The notes beneath the pieces were generated by a model. It did no database searches. It saw nothing but the letters and a program-made list of their open reading frames with translations, and was not told where the DNA came from. The translations under genes were made by a program, and so were the position numbers. A DNA stretch of 17,818 nt from Acidobacteriaceae bacterium (lineage in GTDB: Bacteria > Acidobacteriota > Terriglobia > Terriglobales > Acidobacteriaceae): positions 1 through 17,818 of the forward strand of contig JAUTWY010000002.1 of NCBI GenBank assembly GCA_030838305.1, read 5' to 3'. Positions 6,722 through 13,914 of this stretch are shown here, in pieces. Each line of letters opens with the position of its first letter. Position 1 is the stretch's first letter.

Positions 6722-8815
6722 CTACATGACCGGTGGCACCGTGATGCCCATGACCGCCAGGGTGCGAATCAGTTCGCGGCGGACTACGGCTACCGTGGCC
6801 AGCAGAAATTGTTTTCGCTTTTCATCGCTCTCACTCAGAATGGGATGGCGATGGTAAAAGGTATTGAAGAGTTGCGCCAGTTGGAAGGCGTGCTTGGCAA
6901 GGTAGGCCGGCTCGGTGGTTGAAATACATTGGTGCACGATGTAGGAAGTTTTCGCCGACGCCAGCCACAACTCCCAGAACTCATCTGCGCTCTCCCCCTC
7001 CAGGAATTTCGCGAGGTCTTGACCAGAGATATTGCCAGCAATGTCCCGGCAAAACGTGTCGGGATCAATTGCGGCTTTTTTGAAGATGCTGGTGGCGCGG
7101 ACCACGGCGTATTGGGCGTAAGGTCCGGTTTCGCCTTCGAAGCTAAGGGCTTCCTTGAAGTCGAAAGCGATGACCGATTGCTTGGTGAACTTCAACATGA
7201 AGTAACGCAGCGCGCCGATCGCGATCTGCGTGGCGATGGAGCGGCGCTCGGCATCGGCGAGTTGCGGATGCCGCGAATCAACTTCGCTCTTAGCGGAGAC
7301 GATGAGTTGGTCGAGCAAGTCGTCAGCTTTCACGCCGAACCCTTTTCGCCCGGAAACCTCGATGTAAGAACGCGTCTTGTCTTCGTCACTAAGCTTGTAT
7401 CCGAGTTCGGCCGCACAGCGCGGCGTGAGCGCAACCATCTCATAAGAAAAATGCGTGTAGTGGTCGGCAGCCTCCTTGTGCCCAAGTCCGCGCAGGGCTT
7501 CGATGACGGTGTTCTGCGCCTCGGACTGGCGGGCGTCGATGACGTTATAGATTTCGGCCACGTCACCAAAATGAGGATGTTCTTTCTGGCCTTGCATCGC
7601 GGAGATCCAGCAGTCGTGCTGGTTGGGATAGAGGTAGAACTTGCGATAGCCGAAGTCGCGTCCAAGCAGGCCGAACTTCCACATGTGATACGCGATGTCT
7701 TTGCCAACGTAGCCGACGGTGCCGTTGGAGCGGACGATGACTTTCTGATCCTCTTCGGAAATACCTGATGGCCGAATATCAACGCCAGGCTTCAGCGGAA
7801 TCGTCACGAGGAGATCGTCGACTTCGCTGATGGCATCCGTTCCGTTCGTTTTCTTTTTGGCGGGGGCTTGCGCGGGCGAGTCGCCCGCGCCCACACGGTT
7901 CGTGCCTGTTCCGGCGCGGCGCATGACCCAGCACCCTTTGTTCTTGCCTCCGTTCTCGTAGGTGAGCACGCCTGCGTCTTTCAGCTTGGTGAAGGCTGCT
8001 TCCCAGAAATGCAAGTGCAGGATTTCGCTTTCACGCGGCAGAAAATCGTATTCGATTTCCAGACGGTCCATCGTTTCGAGATGGCGCTGCAGGACGGCAG
8101 TAGAGATCAGCTCCGCAATCGCAGCGGTTTCGCTGGCGGGGTCTTCGATGCCGTGCAGGGTTTGCGCGCGGACTTGTAAGTTGTGCTTGTCTTGCTCGTA
8201 CCATTGCGAGACGCGGGCATAGAGATCCCAGCAGTAGTAATCGAAGCGGGGTTGGCGGGTCAGGGATTCCACTTCAGCGCGGGACTTTTTCTCGATGTGT
8301 GTAAATCCAACCACCACGTCGGCGACTTGCACGCCAGTATTGTCGATGTAGTTCTGAACGTCTACTTCCCTGCCGGCAAAACGCAGCAGGCGGACAAACG
8401 TATCTCCGAGAATCGCATTACGGAGATGACCAATGTGCGCGGCCTTGTTGGGATTAATGCTGGTGTGCTCGACCAGAATTTTTCCGGCGGCAGTGCTGGT
8501 CGACGGCTCTTGGTCGACGGCCAGGGCGGCCGCCATCCAGGCGCGATCGACTCTAACGTTCAGGTAGCCGGGGGGCGCTACCTGCATGGCTGCAATCCCC
8601 TCGATAGGGCCAATCTCCGCTCGGATGGCTTCGGCGATTTTCAGCGGCGCAGTGCGCAGCGGCTTGGCGAAAGGAAAGACCGGGATGGCAAAGTCCCCCA
8701 ATTCAACTTTCGGAGGCGGCTCAATGACTACGTTGGCTAGAGTTGCGCCCGGATAACGTTGCAGAAGAAACTCCCGCAGTCGGCCGGCTAGACGATGTTC
8801 AAGATGGCGGTACAA
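6722..8815 (-). CDS. argS: Arginyl-tRNA synthetase
   Basis: A class I aminoacyl-tRNA synthetase that charges tRNA-Arg in the cytoplasm. The protein has 697 residues, longer than the roughly 577 of E. coli ArgS. The start is a TTG at 8815 with GAGGGA a few bases upstream, and no nearer ATG fits the family N-terminus. Parts: an N-terminal tRNA D-loop-binding domain (about 1-110, with ELGDFAIPVFPFAK), then the catalytic core with HIGH at 127-130 (NKAAHIGHLRNA). The core continues with DNTGVQV and VGYVGKDIAYHMWKFGLL. SGRKG stands in place of a canonical KMSKS, as is common in ArgS, and a C-terminal DALR anticodon-binding domain follows. An unusual hydrophilic insert at about 300-333 (GTGTNRVGAGDSPAQAPAK) contains a GC palindrome described separately. 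The gene is divergent from larC. Confidence 0.96.
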   Translation of the reverse strand: MYRHLEHRLAGRLREFLLQRYPGATLANVVIEPPPKVELGDFAIPVFPFAKPLRTAPLKIAEAIRAEIGPIEGIAAMQVAPPGYLNVRVDRAWMAAALAVDQEPSTSTAAGKILVEHTSINPNKAAHIGHLRNAILGDTFVRLLRFAGREVDVQNYIDNTGVQVADVVVGFTHIEKKSRAEVESLTRQPRFDYYCWDLYARVSQWYEQDKHNLQVRAQTLHGIEDPASETAAIAELISTAVLQRHLETMDRLEIEYDFLPRESEILHLHFWEAAFTKLKDAGVLTYENGGKNKGCWVMRRAGTGTNRVGAGDSPAQAPAKKKTNGTDAISEVDDLLVTIPLKPGVDIRPSGISEEDQKVIVRSNGTVGYVGKDIAYHMWKFGLLGRDFGYRKFYLYPNQHDCWISAMQGQKEHPHFGDVAEIYNVIDARQSEAQNTVIEALRGLGHKEAADHYTHFSYEMVALTPRCAAELGYKLSDEDKTRSYIEVSGRKGFGVKADDLLDQLIVSAKSEVDSRHPQLADAERRSIATQIAIGALRYFMLKFTKQSVIAFDFKEALSFEGETGPYAQYAVVRATSIFKKAAIDPDTFCRDIAGNISGQDLAKFLEGESADEFWELWLASAKTSYIVHQCISTTEPAYLAKHAFQLAQLFNTFYHRHPILSESDEKRKQFLLATVAVVRRELIRTLAVMGITVPPVM
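7870..7890. repeat. Perfect GC palindrome inside argS
   Basis: GCGCGGGCGA and TCGCCCGCGC form two perfect 10-base arms around a single central G, followed on the plus strand by CCACAC. It lies in frame within argS and encodes about residues 309-316 (GAGDSPAQ region) of a low-complexity insert. Its form, with GC-rich arms and a trailing CCACA, matches the palindromes after metG and after the CYTH gene. Confidence 0.75.
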
Positions 8816-8877
8816 GGCTTCCCTCTAAGAGTCTTAAGAAGATAGCGATTCTAGCAGAGCGCGCGGCGGAGGCTGGT

Positions 8878-8906
8878 TTGACGCAACAGGAAGCGTTCCC
8901 TATGAT
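8878..8906 (+). promoter_or_regulatory. Probable sigma-70-type promoter of larC
   Basis: TTGACG at 8878-8883 and TATGAT at 8901-8906 are separated by exactly 17 bp. This predicts a transcription start near 8913 and a leader of about 23 nt before the larC ATG. It is the best promoter match I found in the window. It lies in the divergent argS-larC gap. For argS, TAGAAT on the minus strand at 8848-8853 is a possible -10, but I see no good -35 for it. Confidence 0.6.
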
Positions 8907-8935
8907 GAAAAATCGATTGTTATCGACCCAGTTTT

Positions 8936-10267
8936 ATGCGCATTGCCTACCTTGAGTGCTTTTCCGGAATGAGCGGCGACATGTTTCTGGGCGCGCTGGT
9001 GGACGCCGGAGTCGCGCCACAGAAACTGGAGGAGACCGTCGCGGCGCTCAACATCGGTGCGCGCCTGGAATTTTCGCGCGTGGTGCGCAGCGGGATTTCG
9101 GCTACGAAGGTGGACGTCTGGGTCGTTGGGGAAAAGGATCTGCCTCGGGAGGAGTACTGGGAGCGAAAAGCACACGCGCATTCCCACCAGCACACACATG
9201 GGCACGAGGGTCACCCACATTCACATCCTGGTGAGATTCCGCGGGCAGAAGTGCCCGCGCCCCCTGAGCATGCTCACTCTCATGGTCGGGGACTGGGGGA
9301 AATTCGGCAGATTATTTCCGGGGCTTCGATTTCCGAGAGAGCCAAGAAGACGGCCATCACTATCTTTGAAGCGCTGGGACGCGCTGAAGCTAAGATTCAC
9401 AATACTTCCATCGAGAGCGTCCACTTTCACGAGGTTGGCGCCGTCGATGCAATTGTGGATATTGTCTGCGCGGCCGTGGGGGCCGAGGCGCTGGAAGTGG
9501 AGGAGATTATCTGTTCACCCCTGAATCTGGGGGGCGGCATGGTGAAGTGCGCACATGGCACATTTCCGGTTCCGGCCCCAGCTGCAGTCGAATTGTTGGC
9601 GCACGCGCCCGTATATTCGTCGGGCTTGCAGGCTGAACTGGTAACGCCAACGGGTGCTGCCATCGTGAGGACACTGGCTTCGCGTTTCGCGGCATTTCCC
9701 GAGATGAAGATTCAAAAGTCGGGATACGGTGCGGGGTCGCGGGACTTCCCAGGGCATCCTAACGTGGTGCGTCTGACCGTTGGAGAGGCGGTCTCGGAGT
9801 CGTTGGCAGCGAAGACCGCATCAGAGGCGATTACCATCCTCGAAGCCAATCTCGATGACCTGAATCCGCAGGTATTCGGATACGTGATGGACCGGTTGCT
9901 GGGAGAAGGCGCGCTCGATGCGTTTGGCATGCCGGTCCAGATGAAGAAGAATCGTCCAGGAATGCTTCTGACGGTTCTGTGCAGGCCTGAAGATACCAAC
10001 AAGCTGACAGAACTCATCTTTACCGAAACCACTACGTTAGGAGTGCGGCGTCGCGACGAAATTCGGCAGACTCTGGCGCGGCGCTGGGAGACGGTCCGCA
10101 CCCAATGGGGCGATGTCAGGATCAAGATCGCCAGCATGAACGGGACAGTCACCAACTACGCGCCGGAATACGAGGATTGCCGGCGGATTGCGGAAGAGCA
10201 GCATGTGCCGCTGAAGCAGGTTATGAGTGATGCGGTCGAAGCGTACGTTCGTTTCCGCGCCAAATAA
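8936..10267 (+). CDS. larC: Nickel-pincer cofactor nickel-insertion protein LarC
   Basis: LarC is a CTP-dependent cyclometallase that inserts nickel into the pyridinium bis-thiocarboxylate mononucleotide to finish the nickel-pincer cofactor of lactate racemase and related enzymes. The 443-residue protein begins with the family start MRIAYLECFSGMSGDMFLGAL. It has a histidine-rich stretch at about 80-97 and again 112-116 (HAHSHQHTHGHEGH; HAHSHG), probably for nickel. Conserved core segments follow: HFHEVGAVDAIVDI, NLGGGMVKCAHG and PTGAAI in the first half; LEANLDDLNPQ, GYVMDRLLGEGALDAF and MQKKNRPG-like MKKNRPG in the second. Unlike Lactobacillus plantarum, where LarC is made by frameshifting across two frames, this is one continuous frame. 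No larA, larB or larE is in the window. No Shine-Dalgarno is obvious; a good promoter lies just upstream. Confidence 0.95.
   Translation: MRIAYLECFSGMSGDMFLGALVDAGVAPQKLEETVAALNIGARLEFSRVVRSGISATKVDVWVVGEKDLPREEYWERKAHAHSHQHTHGHEGHPHSHPGEIPRAEVPAPPEHAHSHGRGLGEIRQIISGASISERAKKTAITIFEALGRAEAKIHNTSIESVHFHEVGAVDAIVDIVCAAVGAEALEVEEIICSPLNLGGGMVKCAHGTFPVPAPAAVELLAHAPVYSSGLQAELVTPTGAAIVRTLASRFAAFPEMKIQKSGYGAGSRDFPGHPNVVRLTVGEAVSESLAAKTASEAITILEANLDDLNPQVFGYVMDRLLGEGALDAFGMPVQMKKNRPGMLLTVLCRPEDTNKLTELIFTETTTLGVRRRDEIRQTLARRWETVRTQWGDVRIKIASMNGTVTNYAPEYEDCRRIAEEQHVPLKQVMSDAVEAYVRFRAK
9240..9259. repeat. GC palindrome inside the His-rich region of larC
   Basis: CGCGGGCA (9240-9247) and TGCCCGCG (9252-9259) are perfect 8-base arms around GAAG. 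The element encodes about residues 101-110 (IPRAEVPAPP), which sit exactly between the two histidine clusters of LarC. It is similar in composition to the palindrome inside argS and keeps the reading frame open. Confidence 0.7.
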
Positions 10268-10280
10268 TAGCAGGTTCCTC

Positions 10281-10297
10281 ACCGGATTAGCTCCGGT
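10281..10297. repeat. Small hairpin between larC and metG
   Basis: ACCGGA (10281-10286) and TCCGGT (10292-10297) form a perfect 6-bp stem with the 5-base loop TTAGC, 14 bp after the larC stop codon. No T-run follows, so it is not a convincing intrinsic terminator. It may simply be a small 3'-end structure or part of the metG leader. Confidence 0.4.
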
Positions 10298-10340
10298 TCG
10301 GATGACAAACTCTAGTGACCGAAGTTAAGAAAGACGCGCA

Positions 10341-12356
10341 ATGAGCAGGAAGTTCTACATCACGACGCCGATTTACTACGTGAATGCCAGACCGCACATC
10401 GGGCACGCTTACACCACACTTGCCTGCGACACGATCGCGCGGCGGCAGCGACTTCTAGGCGCGGAGACATTTTTTCTTACGGGAACGGACGAGCACGGGC
10501 AGAAGATCGAACGCGCGGCGCAAGCCGCGGGCAAGACTCCGCAGCAGTATGCCGATGAAATCTCTGCCGAGTTCCGCCAGTTGTGGAAGCGGATGGGCAT
10601 CTCGAACGACGACTTCATCCGCACCACCGAAGACCGCCACAAGAAGCGCGTTCAGGAGCTTTTCCGAAAGATTCGCGACAACGGTTTCATCTATAAGGGA
10701 ACCTACACCGGGCAGTACTGCGTATCGGATGAGCTCTATGTAGACGGCGCGCAGCCGGGTGATCCTTGCCCCACCTGCGGCCGCATCACCGAGACCGTGC
10801 ACGAGGAGAATTATTTCTTCAAGCTCTCGGCGTTTCAGGACAAGCTGCTGGCGCTCTATGCGAATCCGGAATTCATTCGTCCAGAGGCGCGGCGTAACGA
10901 GGTGATCTCGTTTGTGCGCTCGGGGCTGCGCGATTTGTCCATCAGCCGGTCGACGTTCTCCTGGGGCATTCCCGTTCCGGACGATCCTAAACACGTAATT
11001 TATGTCTGGCTTGACGCGCTGGCAAACTACATCACCGCCATTGGCTATGGCTCTTCGCACGCGGGCGCGCAGGAGGCGTTCAAGAAATTCTGGCCGGCCG
11101 ATGTGCAGATGATCGGGAAGGAAATTGTCCGCTTCCATTGCGTTTACTGGCCGGCGTTTCTGATGGCCGCGGGACTGCCGATGCCAAAGGCAATCGTGGC
11201 CCACGGATGGTTGCTGTTTGAAGAAAGCAAGATGTCGAAGTCACGCGGCAACATCGTGCGCACCGAGACGATTCTCGATGTGCTGGGCTCGGACGCGTTG
11301 CGCTATTTTCTGCTGCGCGAAGTGGTGTTCGGGCAGGATGGATCGTTTTCGTTCGACGCGCTGGTGCAGCGCTACAATTCCGATCTAGCAAATGGCCTGG
11401 GAAATTTAGCCAGCCGCACCCTGACCATGATCAATCGCTACTTCAAGGGCGAAATTCCTTATCCCTCTCATGCGGCGTCAAAAACCGTTGCGGACGATGC
11501 CATTGCCGAGGTCGCACGAAAGACCATCCGCGAATTTGGAACGCTATTCGATCAGTTCCAGTTTTCGCGCGCTCTGGAAGTGGCGTGGGCTTTGGTGGCG
11601 GCGGTGGACAAATACATTGTCGAGAATGAGCCATGGGCGCTAGGAGAAAAGCAGGATGAAGACAGCCGATCGCGTTTGGCGACGGTGCTCTACACCGCGG
11701 CAGAAGCGTTGCGAATTGCGACCGCCCTGGCCCATCCGGTGATGCCGGACGCCACGGCGAAGATTTGGTCGCAGATTGGGCTGGGCGACATCAAGAAGCT
11801 CGCTCTGAGCGAACTGGCTTGGGGACAGTTGCGGCTCGGCACGAAATTAGGCGAAATACAACCCGTGTTTCCACGCGCCGACAAGAGCGCGATTGAAAGG
11901 ATGCAGAAGATGGAAGAAGAGCAAAGAACTACGCCGGTAGCGGATGCGGCAGTGACCGCGGCAACACCGCCGGCGGCGAATGCGCTGCAATCGGCCACCG
12001 TGAGCCCGTCCGCAGTTCCGGCAGCGAATGACAAGATTTCCATCGACGATTTTTCCAAGATCGAACTGCGGGTGGGAATGGTGAAAGTTGCCGAAAGAGT
12101 GCCCAAGGCGGACAAGCTCTTGCGCCTGGAGATTGATATTGGCACCGAGGTACGGCAAGTGCTGGCCGGGATCGCCGAGGCTTACTCACCGGAGACTTTG
12201 GTTGGGCGCAAGGTGGTGATCGTAGCCAATCTTGCGCCGAGAAAGCTGCGCGGCATGGAATCGAATGGCATGATCGTGGCGGCGTCGCTAGAGGGCGGGA
12301 AGCCCGTGCTGGCAGGGTTTTTGGAGGATGTGCCGGTGGGGGCGAGGCTGAAGTAG
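10341..12356 (+). CDS. metG: Methionyl-tRNA synthetase with C-terminal tRNA-binding domain
   Basis: A class I synthetase that charges tRNA-Met and initiator tRNA. It has 671 residues. HIGH lies at 19-22 (ARPHIGHAYTT) and KMSKS at 297-301. The metal-knuckle insertion carries C127, D130, C143 and C146, so the second ligand position of the usual one-knuckle type is aspartate instead of cysteine. The anticodon-binding helical domain runs from about 355 to 510. An Ala/Pro-rich linker follows (about 525-563), then an EMAP/Trbp111-like OB-fold domain (about 565-671, with FSKIELRVGMV and SNGMIVAAS) that aids tRNA binding and dimerisation. The start has only a weak purine stretch upstream. It is followed 40 bp later by tatD, a gene pair seen in many bacteria, so co-transcription is likely. 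Confidence 0.97.
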   Translation: MSRKFYITTPIYYVNARPHIGHAYTTLACDTIARRQRLLGAETFFLTGTDEHGQKIERAAQAAGKTPQQYADEISAEFRQLWKRMGISNDDFIRTTEDRHKKRVQELFRKIRDNGFIYKGTYTGQYCVSDELYVDGAQPGDPCPTCGRITETVHEENYFFKLSAFQDKLLALYANPEFIRPEARRNEVISFVRSGLRDLSISRSTFSWGIPVPDDPKHVIYVWLDALANYITAIGYGSSHAGAQEAFKKFWPADVQMIGKEIVRFHCVYWPAFLMAAGLPMPKAIVAHGWLLFEESKMSKSRGNIVRTETILDVLGSDALRYFLLREVVFGQDGSFSFDALVQRYNSDLANGLGNLASRTLTMINRYFKGEIPYPSHAASKTVADDAIAEVARKTIREFGTLFDQFQFSRALEVAWALVAAVDKYIVENEPWALGEKQDEDSRSRLATVLYTAAEALRIATALAHPVMPDATAKIWSQIGLGDIKKLALSELAWGQLRLGTKLGEIQPVFPRADKSAIERMQKMEEEQRTTPVADAAVTAATPPAANALQSATVSPSAVPAANDKISIDDFSKIELRVGMVKVAERVPKADKLLRLEIDIGTEVRQVLAGIAEAYSPETLVGRKVVIVANLAPRKLRGMESNGMIVAASLEGGKPVLAGFLEDVPVGARLK

Positions 12357-12385
12357 GGCAGACAGCCGACGCGGCTGGCCCACAT
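12356..12385. repeat. Palindromic element overlapping the metG stop codon
   Basis: GGGC (12356-12359) and CAGCC (12363-12367) pair with GGCTG (12373-12377) and GCCC (12378-12381). The AGA between the left arms is bulged and the loop is GACGC. The element is followed by ACAT. The core shares the pattern cagccga-gcggctg and the trailing CCACAT with the element after the CYTH gene. No T-run follows, so it is a repeat or 3'-end hairpin, not a classical terminator. Confidence 0.6.
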
Positions 12386-12396
12386 AATTTATCTCA

Positions 12397-13221
12397 ATGT
12401 TTGTTGATTCTCACGCACATCTTGACGGCACGCAGTTCGACTCCGATCGCGAGCAGGTAATCGCGCGCGCGCAGGAGGCGGGAGTCCGAACCATGGTCGC
12501 CATCGGCAACGGCGATGGGCCTGAGCACGCAGATTGCGGAATCCGGTTGGCGGAACAATACGATTTCATTTATGCCACCCTGGGCATTCATCCGCACGAA
12601 GCGAAGCTTGCGGATGAGGCATCTTACCAAAACATGGAACGGCTCGCCCGGCATCCTAAGGTCATCGCATGGGGCGAAATTGGCTTGGATTATTTCTACG
12701 ACCATTCTCCGCGTGATGTGCAAAAAGAAGTCTTCGCGCGGCAAATGGAACTGGCCGCATTCGCGAAGCTGCCCATCGTGATTCACTGCCGTCCGTCGGA
12801 GGGCTGCGATGACGCCTGGGAAGACTGCCTCTTGCTCCTGCGGGAACATTGGGCGGCCAAGGGGCTGGGAGGGATTCTGCACTGCTTCACGGGAAGATGG
12901 GCGCAGGCAAAGAACGCACTGGATATGGGGTTCATGATCTCATTCGCGGGCAACCTGACTTTCCCCAAAGCTCAGCAAATTCGCGACGCGGCTCTCGAAG
13001 TTCCTTTAGATCGCATGTTGATCGAGACGGACTCGCCGTTTCTGGCGCCGGTGCCGCACCGCGGCCAGCGGAACGAGCCGGCCTTCGTGAAAGAAACTGC
13101 GCGAAAGCTCGGAGAATTGCGAGGGCTGACCGCGGAAAACCTCGGTCTGCAGACATCGCGCAACTTCTACAATTTTTTCAAATTAATTGAAACGGCTGAA
13201 AGTAAAGTTTCAACAGGTTGA
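12397..13221 (+). CDS. tatD: TatD family metal-dependent hydrolase (DNase)
   Basis: A 274-residue TIM-barrel hydrolase of the amidohydrolase superfamily. Relatives are magnesium-dependent 3'-5' DNases or deoxyribonuclease-like enzymes in the cytoplasm. Metal-site motifs appear in order: DSHAHLD at residues 4-10 (the two histidines), GEIGLDYF around 92-99 (glutamate ligand), VIHCR near 128-131, LHCFTG near 160-165, and ETDSPFLAP near 210-218 (aspartate ligand). The length is typical of the family. The start ATG lies 40 bp after metG with no Shine-Dalgarno, consistent with translation from a shared metG transcript. It ends with TGA. Confidence 0.95.
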   Translation: MFVDSHAHLDGTQFDSDREQVIARAQEAGVRTMVAIGNGDGPEHADCGIRLAEQYDFIYATLGIHPHEAKLADEASYQNMERLARHPKVIAWGEIGLDYFYDHSPRDVQKEVFARQMELAAFAKLPIVIHCRPSEGCDDAWEDCLLLLREHWAAKGLGGILHCFTGRWAQAKNALDMGFMISFAGNLTFPKAQQIRDAALEVPLDRMLIETDSPFLAPVPHRGQRNEPAFVKETARKLGELRGLTAENLGLQTSRNFYNFFKLIETAESKVSTG

Positions 13222-13293
13222 CGCTGCTCCCGGGGTCTTCTTCTGGTACCCTCAAGAGTCAGATTCCATCATTTCAGAAAGAATTGAAATCCG

Positions 13294-13788
13294 ATGCCCG
13301 AAAACACCTTTGACATCGTGAGCAAGATCGACTTGCAGGAAGTATCGAACGCCATCCAGCAGGCGTTGAAAGAGGTTCACACACGGTTTGATCTGAAGGA
13401 TTCAAAATCGAATATCGAACTGGAAAAAGATGCGATCGTGCTCCACTCCGCGGATGAGTACAAGCTGAAAGCTGTCAACGATATTCTGCAGCAGAAATTA
13501 GTGAAGCGCGGGGTCTCGCTAAAGGGACTGACCTACGGTGCGGTGGAACCGGCCGCGGGTGGAACCGCAAAACGGAAGGTCACGATGCAACAAGGCATTG
13601 CCATCGAAAAGGCGAGGGAAATCGTGAAGCTGGTAAAGGATTCCAAGAAAAAAGCACAGGCTTCGATTCAGGGAGACCTGGTGCGGATCAGCAGCAAAGA
13701 TCGCGACACGTTGCAGGAAGTCATTGCCATGCTGCGGGGGCACGATTTCGGAATCGATTTGCAGTTTATGAATTACCGGACGAATTAA
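13294..13788 (+). CDS. yajQ: YajQ family (DUF520) nucleotide-binding protein
   Basis: A 164-residue cytoplasmic protein. The start ENTFDIVSKIDLQEVSNAIQQALKE, the HTRFDLKDSKSNIELEKD block, the KRGVSLKGLTYG block and the C-terminal HDFGIDLQFMNYR are diagnostic of YajQ. The family has two ferredoxin-like domains. Members in Xanthomonas and Pseudomonas bind cyclic di-GMP and affect transcription, and other relatives bind nucleic acids or GTP. Which applies here cannot be told from the sequence. It stands 72 bp after tatD and may share its transcript or have its own promoter. It is followed by a gap holding an inverted repeat. Confidence 0.95.
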   Translation: MPENTFDIVSKIDLQEVSNAIQQALKEVHTRFDLKDSKSNIELEKDAIVLHSADEYKLKAVNDILQQKLVKRGVSLKGLTYGAVEPAAGGTAKRKVTMQQGIAIEKAREIVKLVKDSKKKAQASIQGDLVRISSKDRDTLQEVIAMLRGHDFGIDLQFMNYRTN

Positions 13789-13797
13789 GAAAGGCCT

Positions 13798-13891
13798 TTC
13801 ACCGCCGAGAACGGAGAGACAAACGAAGGATTTTAGTATCCGAGAGATCGCAGGAATTGTTTTTCTCGGCGTGTGCGTCCTCGGCGGTGAA
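13798..13891. repeat. Inverted repeat in the yajQ-polyprenyl synthase gap
   Basis: ttcaccgccgagaacg at 13798-13813 is the near-perfect reverse complement of cgtcctcggcggtgaa at 13876-13891 (one mismatch in 16). About 62 bp lie between. The right arm ends 23 bp before the TTG start of the next gene. The sequence style (purine-rich repeats of cgccgag and cggagag) matches dispersed repeats I recall from acidobacterial and other soil-bacterial genomes. Confidence 0.65.
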
Positions 13892-13914
13892 TCGATTTTT
13901 ACGGGAAGTTACCA

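Noticed and set aside
6929..7768. Plus-strand open frame of 279 codons
   Set aside because: It is antisense to the catalytic core of argS, which is unmistakable on the other strand.
12356..12385. Calling the hairpin after metG an intrinsic terminator
   Set aside because: There is no T-run after the stem, and tatD starts only 12 bp later, which suits read-through transcription.
13218..13246. TTGACG at the tatD stop as a yajQ promoter
   Set aside because: No acceptable -10 hexamer is found at 16-18 bp spacing, so I did not annotate it.
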